Positions 18,280 to 27,002 are shown, counted from the stretch's first letter. The stretch: DNA of 64,000 nucleotides from Erythrobacter sp. CCH5-A1 (GCF_001557115.1 NZ_LSKQ01000202.1:33956-97955), one strand, 5' to 3'. Program-made: numbers and translations. The notes: a model not told the origin generated them from the letters alone.

Positions 18280-19811
18280 GCCGCCTCGGCCAGCCGCGCG
18301 GCTTCGCGCATCAGGTAGTCGCGGTGGCCGGGCATGGTCGCGACCTCGCCCGCCACGGCCATGCGCAGGCGCTCGGTGGCGCGGGCGAGAGCATCGGGCG
18401 CGATGATCGCAGCGCGGGGGTCGTGGGCCTCGGGCAGCATCCCCTGCCCGACATAGACCGCGATCCAGCTGGCATCGTAGAACAGCCCGTCTGAGTATTT
18501 CTCGATCCGCGCCGCGCGCCGCCACAGCTCGAGCTTGCCCGCGAGGCTATCGGGCACCCGCATCGTCCTCACATGGTTCCAGAACTCGGAATCGGCGCGC
18601 GTGGTGGCGTGGTAGTGGAGGATCAGGAAATCGCGCACCCGGTCATATTCCATGTCGACCAGCCGGTTAAACTCGTCGCGGTCGCGTGGGTCGACTGTGC
18701 CGCCCACAGGGAACAGCTCGATAAGATAGGTGATCGCCATTTGCGCGAGGTAGATCGAGGTCGATTCCAGCGGTTCGAGGAAGCCGCTCGCAAGCCCCAC
18801 GCCGATGACATTGTGGCTCCATGAGCGCGAACGCCGACCGGGGCGGAATTTCAGGATGCGAGGGGTCGCCAGAGGCGTGCCCTCGGCGGCCGCGATGATC
18901 GCCTCGCAGGCCTGCTCCTCGCTGATATGCGCGCTGGAGAAGACGTAGCCGTTGCCCATCCGGTGCTGGAGCGGGATCTGCCAGCGCCAGCCGGCGGGCA
19001 TGGCGGTGGCGGTGGTGTAGGGGCGAAGGTCTTGCGTCGCGTGCGTGCAGGGCATCGCCGCCGCGCGGTCGCAGGGGAGCCAGTGCGTCCAGTCCTCCCA
19101 GGCCTCGCCCAGCTCCTGCCCGAGCAGGATCGAGCGGAAGCCCGAGCAATCGACGAACAGGTCGCCCGTGATCCGGCGGCCATCGGCCAGCACCAGCGCG
19201 ACCACATCGCCGCTGACCGCATCGCGCTCGACGCTGACAACGCGGCCCTCGTGCCGCACCACCCCGATGCCGCGTGCGAAATCGCGCATGAAGGGGCCGA
19301 ACAATGTCGCGTCGAACTGGTAGGCATAGCCGTAGGTCGAGGCGAGTCCGTCCCCTTGCGCGGGCGGTCGGAAGCGATTGGCCTTGGCCGCCGCGACCGC
19401 GAGCGAATAATCGCCGATCTCGCGCGCCATGCCGTGGCGGGCGAGCTCCAGCCACCAGTGGTGGAAGCCCACCCCCTGCACCTCCTCGCCGAAAGAGCCG
19501 AAGGGGTGGATGTAGCTTTCCCCGATCCGCCCGAAATCGCGGAAGTCGATCCCCAGCTTGTACGTTGCGTGAGTGGCCTTCATGAAGGCTGCCTCGTCGA
19601 TCCCGAGCTTCTCGACGAAGCCGCGGATGTGGGGAAGCGTCGCCTCCCCCACCCCGACGATGCCAATCTCCTCGCTCTCGACCAGTTGCACGGAGGCAAT
19701 GCCGGGGAGCAGCCTGGCGATCCCTGCCGCGGTCATCCACCCGGCGGTGCCGCCGCCCAGGACGACGACGCGAACGGGGTCCTTGGCGGGCTTGGGGGCG
19801 TCTTGCATCAT
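18276..19811 (-). CDS. Flavin-dependent halogenase-like protein 3
   Basis: A 511-residue paralogue of the two plus-strand enzymes. It has GGGTAGW (19-25), IGIVGVGEATLP, Lys85 in YKLGIDFRDF, WRWQIP at 275-280 and Glu349 in LEPLESTSI, so the halogenase active site is intact. Tandem ATGs at 19811 and 19808 follow GGAG by 3-6 nt; the frame open to 19916 lacks such a site. It starts 25 nt after the sugar transporter stop and is coupled to the degenerate paralogue downstream. Being in one transcript with an MFS sugar porter argues that its role belongs to sugar use rather than to secondary metabolism. The substrate is unknown. Confidence 0.82.
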   Translation of the reverse strand: MMQDAPKPAKDPVRVVVLGGGTAGWMTAAGIARLLPGIASVQLVESEEIGIVGVGEATLPHIRGFVEKLGIDEAAFMKATHATYKLGIDFRDFGRIGESYIHPFGSFGEEVQGVGFHHWWLELARHGMAREIGDYSLAVAAAKANRFRPPAQGDGLASTYGYAYQFDATLFGPFMRDFARGIGVVRHEGRVVSVERDAVSGDVVALVLADGRRITGDLFVDCSGFRSILLGQELGEAWEDWTHWLPCDRAAAMPCTHATQDLRPYTTATAMPAGWRWQIPLQHRMGNGYVFSSAHISEEQACEAIIAAAEGTPLATPRILKFRPGRRSRSWSHNVIGVGLASGFLEPLESTSIYLAQMAITYLIELFPVGGTVDPRDRDEFNRLVDMEYDRVRDFLILHYHATTRADSEFWNHVRTMRVPDSLAGKLELWRRAARIEKYSDGLFYDASWIAVYVGQGMLPEAHDPRAAIIAPDALARATERLRMAVAGEVATMPGHRDYLMREAARLAEAA

Positions 19812-19836
19812 GGCCTCCACGCTACCACCGCAAGGC

Positions 19837-21237
19837 TCAGCCCACCATCTCCTCGAGTTCCTTGCCCTTCGTCTCGGTGATGAACTTCGACACGAGGAAG
19901 AAGCTGATCGCCGCACTCACCGTGTAGAACAGGTAGGTGGGCGCAAGGCCGAGCCCGCTCGCCATGTCGGGGAAGGTCTGCACCACGGCGTAGTTCGCGC
20001 CCCACTGCGCCAGCCCCGCCACCGCCAGCGCCGATCCGCGCATCTGGTTGGGGAACATCTCGCCCAGCATCACCCACATCACCGGGCCCCAGCTGAAGTT
20101 GAAGAAGATGACGTAGAGATTGGCCGCGACCAGCGCGGTCCAGCCCGCGCTTTCGCTCAGCAAGAGGTTGCCCGCCGCATCGGTGCCCGCACCCGAAAAG
20201 GCCCAGGTCATCGCACCGAGCGTCGCCGCCATACCCGCCGAGCCGATCAGGAGCAGCGGCTTTCTCCCGATCCGGTCGATCAGCACCAGCGCGGCAAACA
20301 CCGCCGCGATCGAGGCGAGGCCGGAGATGATGTTGCGCTCCAGTGCCACTTCCTCGGACACGCCCGCCAGCCGCCACAGCGTCTCGCCATAATAGAAGAT
20401 CACGTTGATCCCGACGAATTGCTGGAAGGTCGCAAGCAGGATGCCAGCCCACACGATCGGGCGGAAGATCGTGCCCTTGGCCAGCACGTCGGACAGACGC
20501 GGGCGGTGGTCGCCCGCGAAGGAGGCGCGGATCTCGTCCACCTTGCGCGCGGCTTCATCGGATCCGAACAGGCGGGTCAGCACCTTGCGCGCCTCGTCGT
20601 CCTGGCCGCGGTTGACGAGGTAGCGCGGGCTCTCCGGGATGAACAGCAGCGCCACGAGGAACACCGCCGCGGGCGCGGCCTGTGCGAGGTACATCCAGCG
20701 CCATGCGGGCTTGCCGGCGACGTCGCCGAGCGAATCGCCCGCAGCCTGCGCGAGGAAATAGTTGACGAGGAAGGCGGCGGTCAGTCCGGTGATGATCATC
20801 ACCTGCTGCACCGTCGTCAGCCGCCCGCGGATCTTCGCCGGAGCGACTTCAGAGATGTAGAGCGGCGAGAGCACCGAGGCCGCGCCCACCGCCACGCCGC
20901 CGGCAAAGCGCGCGATCACGAACAGGATGTGGCTCGCCGTCTCGCCCTGCACGATCGCGCCGACGAGGAACAGCAGCGCGGCGATCACCATCACGCGCTT
21001 GCGGCCCAGCGCATCGGCGAGCCTTCCGGCGAGGAACGCGCCCACCGCGCAGCCGATCAGCAGCGAGCCGACCGTGAAGCCCAGCCCCTTGTCGTCAAGC
21101 GCGAAGGCTTCCTTCAGCCCCGCCTGAGTCCCGTTCACCGCTCCGCTGTCATATCCGAACAGCAACCCGCCGATGGTCGCCACCGCGACGATGGCGGAAA
21201 TCAGCGCCATGTTGGCGCTGCCCCGTGTGTCTTCCAA
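19837..21237 (-). CDS. MFS sugar:H+ symporter, probable xylose transporter
   Basis: A 466-residue, 12-helix porter of the MFS sugar porter family. Marks include GGLLFGYDSGAVNG in the first helix, RLADALGRKR between helices 2 and 3, PESPRYLVNRG before the central loop, QQFVGINVIFYYG in helix 7, and RIGRKPLLL. It should import xylose (or another aldose) across the inner membrane. TTG at 21237 lies 4-5 nt after GGGGAGAGGG and is preferred; ATG 21258 is in frame but has no ribosome binding site. The LacI-type operator at 21280-21293 lies just upstream and is shared with the divergent dehydrogenase. It is the first gene of the operon with halogenase-like protein 3 and its degenerate partner. Confidence 0.88.
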   Translation of the reverse strand: MEDTRGSANMALISAIVAVATIGGLLFGYDSGAVNGTQAGLKEAFALDDKGLGFTVGSLLIGCAVGAFLAGRLADALGRKRVMVIAALLFLVGAIVQGETASHILFVIARFAGGVAVGAASVLSPLYISEVAPAKIRGRLTTVQQVMIITGLTAAFLVNYFLAQAAGDSLGDVAGKPAWRWMYLAQAAPAAVFLVALLFIPESPRYLVNRGQDDEARKVLTRLFGSDEAARKVDEIRASFAGDHRPRLSDVLAKGTIFRPIVWAGILLATFQQFVGINVIFYYGETLWRLAGVSEEVALERNIISGLASIAAVFAALVLIDRIGRKPLLLIGSAGMAATLGAMTWAFSGAGTDAAGNLLLSESAGWTALVAANLYVIFFNFSWGPVMWVMLGEMFPNQMRGSALAVAGLAQWGANYAVVQTFPDMASGLGLAPTYLFYTVSAAISFFLVSKFITETKGKELEEMVG

Positions 21238-21279
21238 GATCCCTCTCCCCGCTTGCATGGTTACAACCCATGCCAGTCA

Positions 21280-21293
21280 TGTTAGCGCTACCT
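21280..21293. promoter_or_regulatory. LacI-type operator between sugar transporter and dehydrogenase
   Basis: TGTTAGCGCTACCT shares the TAGCGCTA core and flanks with the sites at 5313 and 12569. It lies in the divergent promoter region, about 43 bp from the transporter start and 72 bp from the aldehyde dehydrogenase start. Confidence 0.72.
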
Positions 21294-21364
21294 TTGACCG
21301 AAAATCACGCTATGGCAAGCGTCGTTTTCACAAGAGATTCGCGAAAGTGCGGGAGAGAATGATG

Positions 21365-22927
21365 ATGTTGACGGGACGGAACCTGATCGCGGGCGCATGG
21401 CGCGAAGGCGAGCGCCACTTTGCTGCGCGCGAGGCGGCGAGCGGTGCTGATCTCGAGCCTGCCTTCGCCGAAGGCTCCGCCGCCGATGTCGCCGATGCCT
21501 GCGCCGCTGCCGCTGCTGCACAAGGCACCTATGCTGCGCTCCCCCTTGCGACGCGCGCCGCGTTCCTGCGGCTGATGGCGGACAAGATCGACGCTTTGGG
21601 CGACACGCTCACCCAACGCGCCATGCTCGAAAGCGGCCTCCCCGAAGCGCGCCTCAATGGCGAGCGCGGACGCACCGTGGGCCAGCTGCGCCTGTTTGCC
21701 GACGAAGTCGAGAACGGCGGCTGGCAGGGTCTGCGCATCGATCACGCGCAGCCCGACCGCGCCCCGCTGCCCAAGCCCGATTTGAGGATGCGCAACGTCC
21801 CCCTCGGCCCCGTGGCCGTGTTCGGCGCGTCGAACTTCCCGCTGGCCTTCTCGGTTGCGGGCGGAGACACGGCCTCCGCGCTCGCGGCGGGGTGCTGCGT
21901 CGTGGTCAAGGGCCATCCGGCGCACCCCGGCACCTCGGAACTGGTCGCGGGCGCGATCCTCGAGGCCGTGCGCGAGGCGGGCCTGCCCGAGGGGGTATTC
22001 AGCCTCGTCAACGGCACCGCCAATGCGCTTGGCGAAGCGCTGGTGAAGGACCCGCGCATCGCTGCGGTCGGCTTCACCGGCTCGCGCGCGGGGGGCCTCG
22101 CGCTGATGGGCCACGCCGCCGCGCGCCCCGTGCCGATCCCGGTCTATGCCGAGATGAGCAGCGTCAATCCGGTGGTACTGATGCCCGCCCGGCTCGAGGA
22201 AGCCGCCGAGGCGCTGGCGAGCGCCTATGTCGGATCGCTGTCGCTGGGCGCGGGCCAGTTCTGCACTAATCCGGGCATCTTGTTGGCCGTCGAGAGCGAG
22301 GCGACGCAGCGCTTCATCGCCGCCGTCGGCGCAGCGCTACCTGCCGTGCCCGCGCAAACCATGCTGACCGCGGGCATCCAGAGCGCCTACGCCAAGGGGA
22401 TCGAAGCGATCGCAGGCCACGGCGCGACGCTGGTCGGCGCCGGCGCGGATGGCTCTGCCGCCTGCGGGCGGGCGCAGGTCTTCACCGTCAGCGGTGCGGA
22501 CTTCCGGGCCAACCCGGCGCTCGGCCACGAAGTGTTCGGCCCCTCCTCGATCATCGTCACCTGCGCCGACTTGGCCGAGGTTGCGGCGATCCTCGAAGGG
22601 ATGGAAGGCCAGCTCACCGCGACGCTCCACATGGCTTCCGCAGATCACGAGGCGGCGCGCAACCTCCTCCCGATCCTCGAGAACCGCGCGGGGCGGATCA
22701 TCGCCAATGCCTGGCCCACGGGCGTCGAGGTGACCCACGCGATGGTTCACGGCGGCCCCTTCCCCGCCACCTCCGACGGGCGCAGCACCTCGGTCGGGAC
22801 GCTGGCGATCGCGCGCTTCCTGCGGCCCGTCAGCTACCAGGACCTGCCTGCCGCACTTCTCCCAAAGGCGCTGCTCGACGGGCCGAGCACGGTGCTAAGG
22901 CGGGTCGACGGGCGTTATGAGGCGTGA
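21365..22927 (+). CDS. xylA: 2,5-dioxovalerate (alpha-ketoglutarate semialdehyde) dehydrogenase
   Basis: A 520-residue aldehyde dehydrogenase that oxidises alpha-ketoglutaric semialdehyde to 2-oxoglutarate, the last step of the Weimberg pathway. Key residues are Asn157 (GASNFPLAF), the cofactor loop GFTGSRAGG, Glu263 (YAEMSSVNP) and the nucleophile Cys300 (GAGQFCTNPG). The GASNFPLAFSVAGGDTASALAAG and GQFCTNPG forms are typical of the KGSADH branch. Three ATGs follow GGGAGAG (21359, 21362, 21365); 21365 has the best spacing. It is divergent from the sugar transporter, shares its operator, and overlaps or abuts the oxidoreductase gene. The symbol follows Caulobacter usage (xylA there means this enzyme, not xylose isomerase). 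Confidence 0.9.
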   Translation: MLTGRNLIAGAWREGERHFAAREAASGADLEPAFAEGSAADVADACAAAAAAQGTYAALPLATRAAFLRLMADKIDALGDTLTQRAMLESGLPEARLNGERGRTVGQLRLFADEVENGGWQGLRIDHAQPDRAPLPKPDLRMRNVPLGPVAVFGASNFPLAFSVAGGDTASALAAGCCVVVKGHPAHPGTSELVAGAILEAVREAGLPEGVFSLVNGTANALGEALVKDPRIAAVGFTGSRAGGLALMGHAAARPVPIPVYAEMSSVNPVVLMPARLEEAAEALASAYVGSLSLGAGQFCTNPGILLAVESEATQRFIAAVGAALPAVPAQTMLTAGIQSAYAKGIEAIAGHGATLVGAGADGSAACGRAQVFTVSGADFRANPALGHEVFGPSSIIVTCADLAEVAAILEGMEGQLTATLHMASADHEAARNLLPILENRAGRIIANAWPTGVEVTHAMVHGGPFPATSDGRSTSVGTLAIARFLRPVSYQDLPAALLPKALLDGPSTVLRRVDGRYEA

Positions 22928-22941
22928 AAGGTGACGGGCGG

Positions 22942-24153
22942 ATGGGAGTGCGAGGCATGACACGCAGGCAGGCAATCGAAGCGGGCACCGCTGCAGCGGC
23001 AGCGATGGCGGCAAGCGGCGCGTTGGCAAAGGGCCCCGCGGCGGTGGCGAAGGGCCAGCCGCTCCCTGAAGGCGTTACGCTTCCCGCCACGCCCCCGCCC
23101 GCGCCGCGCCCGGGCAGCGTCGGCTTCGCGATCATCGGGCTGGGCGATTACGCGCTCAAGCAGATCATGCCGCGTTTCGCCCAGTCGCAGCGCTGCCATA
23201 TCGCCGCGCTGGTCTCGGGCAATCCCGACAAGCTCGCGCGGGTGGGCGAGGCCTACGGCGTGCCCGCGAGCGCCCGCTATTCCTACGAAAGCTTCGCCGA
23301 AATCGCCGCCAACCCTGCCGTCGAGGCGGTCTACATCATCCTGCCCACCGGCCTCCACGCCGAATGGGCTGAGCGTGCCTTCGCGGCCGGCAAGCACGTC
23401 ATGTGCGAAAAGCCGATGGCGCTCTCGGCCGCCGAGTGCGAGCGGATGATCGCCGCCAGCGAGCGCGCGAAGCGGAAGCTGATGATCGGCTACCGTTGCC
23501 ATTTCGAACCCTTCAACCGCGCCGCGATGGAGCTGACCGCCACCAAAGCGCTGGGCGACTTGCGGCTTATCCGCACCGAGCATTCCTACCGCCTCGGGCC
23601 AGACACACCTGCCACCAACTGGCGCATTGCCGCGGCCCAGACCGGCGGCGGACCGCTCGAGGATTACGGGATCTACGGGCTGCAAGCCGCGCTCTACCTC
23701 TCGGGTGAGATGCCCGAACGGCTGAGCGCGTCCGCCTTCCGGCCTGAGGGCGACCCGCGCTTTGCCGAGGTCTTCGCCCATGTCGCGGTGCAGATGCACT
23801 TCCCCTCCGGCGCGGTGGCGCAGGTCGTCACCTCCTACGATTCGGCCGGGATCAACATGGTCGAGGCGCGCGGGACTGCGGGCGCGCTCAGGATGCATCC
23901 GGCAACCGGCTATGGCGGCAATACGCTGGTGGTCGAGAACGGGCGCGAGCGCCGCACCTTGGAGCCGGGCGATCCCGAAGTGCAGTTCGCCGCGATGCTC
24001 GATCACCTCGCTGCCGCCGTGCGCGAGGGCGCGGTCGTCATCACCCCGGGCGAGATGGGCCTGCGCGATCTGCGGCTGATGGAGGCGGTCTACGCCTCGG
24101 CCGCAAGCGGACGCAGCGTGGCGCTGAACCCCGACGGCACGATGCGCGGCTGA
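22942..24153 (+). CDS. Tat-exported Gfo/Idh/MocA oxidoreductase (GFOR-like), candidate xylose dehydrogenase
   Basis: A protein of about 403 residues with an N-terminal twin-arginine signal (TRRQAIEAGTAAAAAMAASG) and a Pro-rich linker. A Rossmann domain (IIGLGDYAL) follows, then the family catalytic lysine in CEKPMALS. The GYRCHFEPFNRAAM and GGGPLEDYGIYGLQAALYLSGE segments resemble glucose-fructose oxidoreductase and the aldose-aldose oxidoreductase of Caulobacter. It probably oxidises an aldose such as xylose to the lactone with tightly bound NADP in the periplasm. It would supply the first Weimberg step, otherwise missing from this window. Start choices are GTG 22924 (GTGA overlap), ATG 22942 and ATG 22957; the evidence does not decide between them. 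Confidence 0.8.
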   Translation: MGVRGMTRRQAIEAGTAAAAAMAASGALAKGPAAVAKGQPLPEGVTLPATPPPAPRPGSVGFAIIGLGDYALKQIMPRFAQSQRCHIAALVSGNPDKLARVGEAYGVPASARYSYESFAEIAANPAVEAVYIILPTGLHAEWAERAFAAGKHVMCEKPMALSAAECERMIAASERAKRKLMIGYRCHFEPFNRAAMELTATKALGDLRLIRTEHSYRLGPDTPATNWRIAAAQTGGGPLEDYGIYGLQAALYLSGEMPERLSASAFRPEGDPRFAEVFAHVAVQMHFPSGAVAQVVTSYDSAGINMVEARGTAGALRMHPATGYGGNTLVVENGRERRTLEPGDPEVQFAAMLDHLAAAVREGAVVITPGEMGLRDLRLMEAVYASAASGRSVALNPDGTMRG

Positions 24154-24164
24154 AGGGGGCGGGG

Positions 24165-25052
24165 CTAACCGGCCGAGAGCCCCGCAACCGCCTCCTCGAA
24201 CGGCGCCTGGTCGACCGTGATCGCGCCCGAGCGCGGCCGGTCGAGATCGAGGATCACGCCGAAAGCGAGCGCGATCAGCAGATAGAGCGTGGTCGAGGCG
24301 ACCCGGTGCCGTGCCCGCGCCGCGGCGAGCGCATAGCCGAGCATCGCCGCAGAGATCGTCGCATAGACCGCCAGCAGCCACAGCACGCGCGCGGGCAGGT
24401 GCGCCTGGGCGAGCGCCTGGCGCCGCACCGCGCTGTCCTCGACCGCGTCATAAGCCCCTGCCAGCGCCACGGTGAGGGGGCCGGAGGGAAGCTCGCGCAT
24501 CGCCGCGCGCACCTTGTTCGCGAGCGGCGCGCGCAGGACTGCTGCCCGCTCTTCGGCCGCGCGGCGCTCTGTCCCGTCGGCCATCTCCGCCGCGGCGAGC
24601 CGCGCTGCGGCATAGGCCTTGAGGTCCGCCTGAAGCGGCCCCGCGCGTTCCGGCGGCAGGCCCTCGGCAAGCATCGCCAGATAACCGACCGCGCTCGTCT
24701 CCTTGAGCATCAGCTCGCGGCGATCCTCCAGCCGGTCGAGCGCCATCGAGAAGGAAAAGCCCATCAACAGCGCGAGCAGGCCGAGCACGCCCGAGAGGAT
24801 GAACCCCTCGTCGCTCCCCGCCGCGTCAGCCTTGTCGCTGGCCGCCGGGCGCAGCCGGGCGTGAACCCTCAGGGCCAGCTCGTGTGCGGCGATCATCGCG
24901 ACAAGCAGCGCCGGCACCAACACCAGCAGCGACAATGACCAGAAGCCGTCCACAATACCCCCCAAAAAACCGGCCCACCTCGACGAGACAAGAGTAAAGG
25001 CCGGATGCCCGCCCTGTGAGCGCCGCCCGTGCCTATCATCGCGCAATGTCAT
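24165..25052 (-). CDS. DUF4239-like integral membrane protein
   Basis: A 295-residue membrane protein. Hydrophobic segments lie near residues 38-56 (SLSLLVLVPALLVAMIAAH), 85-104, 220-240 and 252-268. Between them is a soluble Glu/Ala/Arg-rich helical region. The C-terminal DLDRPRSGAITVDQAPF block is the feature I associate with the DUF4239 (bestrophin-like) family. No function is established. It is convergent with the GFOR-like gene (11-bp gap) and unrelated to the xylan operons. The N-terminal 32 residues are hydrophilic and may not be translated; GTG 24954 (before DGFWSLSLL) is an alternative start. Confidence 0.6.
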   Translation of the reverse strand: MTLRDDRHGRRSQGGHPAFTLVSSRWAGFLGGIVDGFWSLSLLVLVPALLVAMIAAHELALRVHARLRPAASDKADAAGSDEGFILSGVLGLLALLMGFSFSMALDRLEDRRELMLKETSAVGYLAMLAEGLPPERAGPLQADLKAYAAARLAAAEMADGTERRAAEERAAVLRAPLANKVRAAMRELPSGPLTVALAGAYDAVEDSAVRRQALAQAHLPARVLWLLAVYATISAAMLGYALAAARARHRVASTTLYLLIALAFGVILDLDRPRSGAITVDQAPFEEAVAGLSAG

Positions 25053-25345
25053 GGGGAATCCCCTTGATCGTGGGCGGCGCGAAAGCCCTTGCCGGTCCCC
25101 GGTGAACCTTTCGTCGAAAAAGCGTCACGTTTCGTCGGCTCCATGGACCGCTGCCCCTCCGGCCTGCTAGCAATGGCGCAGCGGGGGAGCTGGCCTCACG
25201 GGAAGGGCCGTGCCGGGAACGGTCGTTCGGGCTTATGGCCCGTGGCCGCATCGTCCGGCAGCGCGTCTCCCCCGCTGCTGATCAATGGCCCGATTGCCTT
25301 CGGATCCCCCGAAGGACAGGGGCGGCCCGGGTGTGGAGCATAGAA
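25053..25345 (+). other. 293-bp intergenic leader with nested inverted repeats upstream of tldD
   Basis: This gap lies between the divergent DUF4239 and TldD genes. CAGCGGGGGAG at 25179-25189 has an exact inverted copy at 25267-25277. Inside it GGCCTCACGGG and CCCGTGGCC can pair further. A separate hairpin, CCTTCGG/CCGAAGG, lies at 25297-25315. No protein-coding frame here looks real. It may be a structured 5' leader. Confidence 0.4.
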
Positions 25346-26980
25346 ATGGACCGAAGGGATTTCCTGGCGCTGAGTACGTTCTTCGCCGGAGCCACGCTGT
25401 CGCCATCCGTCTTCGGCAAGGCGATCGCCGCCGAACAGCTGCAGGACGGGATCGACATCGCGGTCAAGAAGCGCCTTGCCGACGCAGCGCTCGGCGCGGC
25501 GACGGCGGCAGGGGCAAGCTATTGCGACGTGCGCGTCGGGCGCTACCTGCGCCAGTTCGTCATCACCCGCGACCGCAATGTCGAGAACATCGTCAACACC
25601 GAATCGACCGGCACCGGCGTGCGCGTGATCGCTGATGGCTCGTGGGGTTTTGCCGCGACCGGCACGATGACCGAGGACGCGGTCGCCGAGGCCGCCCGTC
25701 AGGCGACCGCGATGGCCAAGGCCAATGCCCGGATCAACGCCCAGCCGGTCAAGCTCGCCCCGACCCCGGGCGTGGGCGAGGTCAGCTGGCGCACCCCGAT
25801 CAAGAAGAACGCCATGGAGGTGCCGATCGCCGACAAGGTGAACCTGCTCATGAGCGTCAACGAAGCGGCGCTCGGCGCAGGTGCGAATTTCGTCAATTCG
25901 CTGCTGTTCCTCGTCAACGAGCAGAAGTATTTCGCCTCGACCGACGGGTCCTACATCGATCAGGACGTGCACCGCATCTGGGCGCCCTTCACCGTTACCG
26001 CAGTCGACACCACCACCGGCAAGTTCCGCTCGCGCGAGGGGCTTTCGGCACCGATGGGGCTGGGCTACGAATACATGGACGGCCGGAGCGAGGACAAGTT
26101 CGTCCTCTCCAACGGGCTCACCACCTACGGCAAGTCCTACGACATGAAGGAGGACGCCATCGCCGCCGCCAGAGACGCGCGCGAGAAACTGAAGGCGCCT
26201 TCGGTGAAGCCTGGCAAGTACGATCTCGTGCTCGATCCCAATCACCTTGGCCTCACGATCCACGAAAGCGTCGGCCATCCGCTCGAGCTCGACCGCGTGC
26301 TGGGCTACGAGGCGAATTACGCCGGCACCAGCTTCGCCACGCTCGACAAGCGCGAGTCCGGGTTCAAATACGGCAGCGAGATCGTCAACCTGTTCGCCGA
26401 CAAGACCCAGCCCGGATCGCTTGGCGCAGTCGGCTATGACGACGAGGGCGTGAAGACCAAGCGCTGGGATCTGGTCAAGGACGGCATCCTCGTCGACTAC
26501 CAGACCATCCGCGATCAGGCGCACATCCTCGGCAAGAGCGAGAGCGATGGGTGCTGCTATGCCGATAGCTGGTCGACCGTGCAGTTCCAGCGCATGGCCA
26601 ATGTGAGCCTCGCGCCGGGCAAGGAGAAGATGAGCCCCGAGGACATGATCGCCGGTGTCGACAACGGCATCTACATCGCCGGGCGCGGCTCCTTCTCGAT
26701 CGACCAGCAGCGCTACAACGCGCAGTTCGGCGGGACGGTGTTCTACGAGATCAAGGGCGGCAAATTGGGCCCGATGATCGAGGACGTCGCCTACCAGATG
26801 CGCACCCCCGAATTCTGGGGCGCGTGTTCGGCGATCTGCGACGAGAGCGACTATCGCATGTTCGGTTCCTTCTTCGACGGCAAGGGCCAGCCGAGCCAGG
26901 TTTCGGCGGTCAGCCACGGTTCGTCGACCACCCGGTTCGACGGCATCAACGTCATCAGCACCGCACGGTCGCTGGGTTAA
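25346..26980 (+). CDS. tldD: TldD-family metallopeptidase with Tat signal peptide
   Basis: A 544-residue TldD/PmbA-family zinc peptidase subunit. The metal motif HESVGH is at 306-311, with a Cys-rich segment GCCYADSW further on supplying the probable third ligand. TldD normally works as a heterodimer with TldE, degrading unfolded peptides or removing leader peptides from modified ones. Unlike cytoplasmic TldD, this protein begins MDRRDFLALSTFFAGATL, a canonical twin-arginine signal with cleavage near AIA/AEQ. It should therefore be exported already folded. The frame open to 25235 is rejected in favour of ATG 25346, which follows GGAG. The TldE gene starts 22 nt downstream, and a MoxR/DUF58 cluster follows. 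Confidence 0.88.
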   Translation: MDRRDFLALSTFFAGATLSPSVFGKAIAAEQLQDGIDIAVKKRLADAALGAATAAGASYCDVRVGRYLRQFVITRDRNVENIVNTESTGTGVRVIADGSWGFAATGTMTEDAVAEAARQATAMAKANARINAQPVKLAPTPGVGEVSWRTPIKKNAMEVPIADKVNLLMSVNEAALGAGANFVNSLLFLVNEQKYFASTDGSYIDQDVHRIWAPFTVTAVDTTTGKFRSREGLSAPMGLGYEYMDGRSEDKFVLSNGLTTYGKSYDMKEDAIAAARDAREKLKAPSVKPGKYDLVLDPNHLGLTIHESVGHPLELDRVLGYEANYAGTSFATLDKRESGFKYGSEIVNLFADKTQPGSLGAVGYDDEGVKTKRWDLVKDGILVDYQTIRDQAHILGKSESDGCCYADSWSTVQFQRMANVSLAPGKEKMSPEDMIAGVDNGIYIAGRGSFSIDQQRYNAQFGGTVFYEIKGGKLGPMIEDVAYQMRTPEFWGACSAICDESDYRMFGSFFDGKGQPSQVSAVSHGSSTTRFDGINVISTARSLG

Positions 26981-27002
26981 GCGCGCGCAGGAGACTTAAG
27001 AC

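Noticed and set aside
12722-19811. Halogenase genes as an antibiotic or pigment biosynthesis cluster
   Set aside because: No polyketide, peptide synthetase, tryptophan-modifying or resistance genes are nearby. The neighbours are sugar-use genes with the shared operator.
19820-19827. CGCTACCA next to the halogenase-3 start, half of the LacI-type operator
   Set aside because: Only one half-site, no symmetric partner, and it lies inside an operon 10 bp before the start codon.
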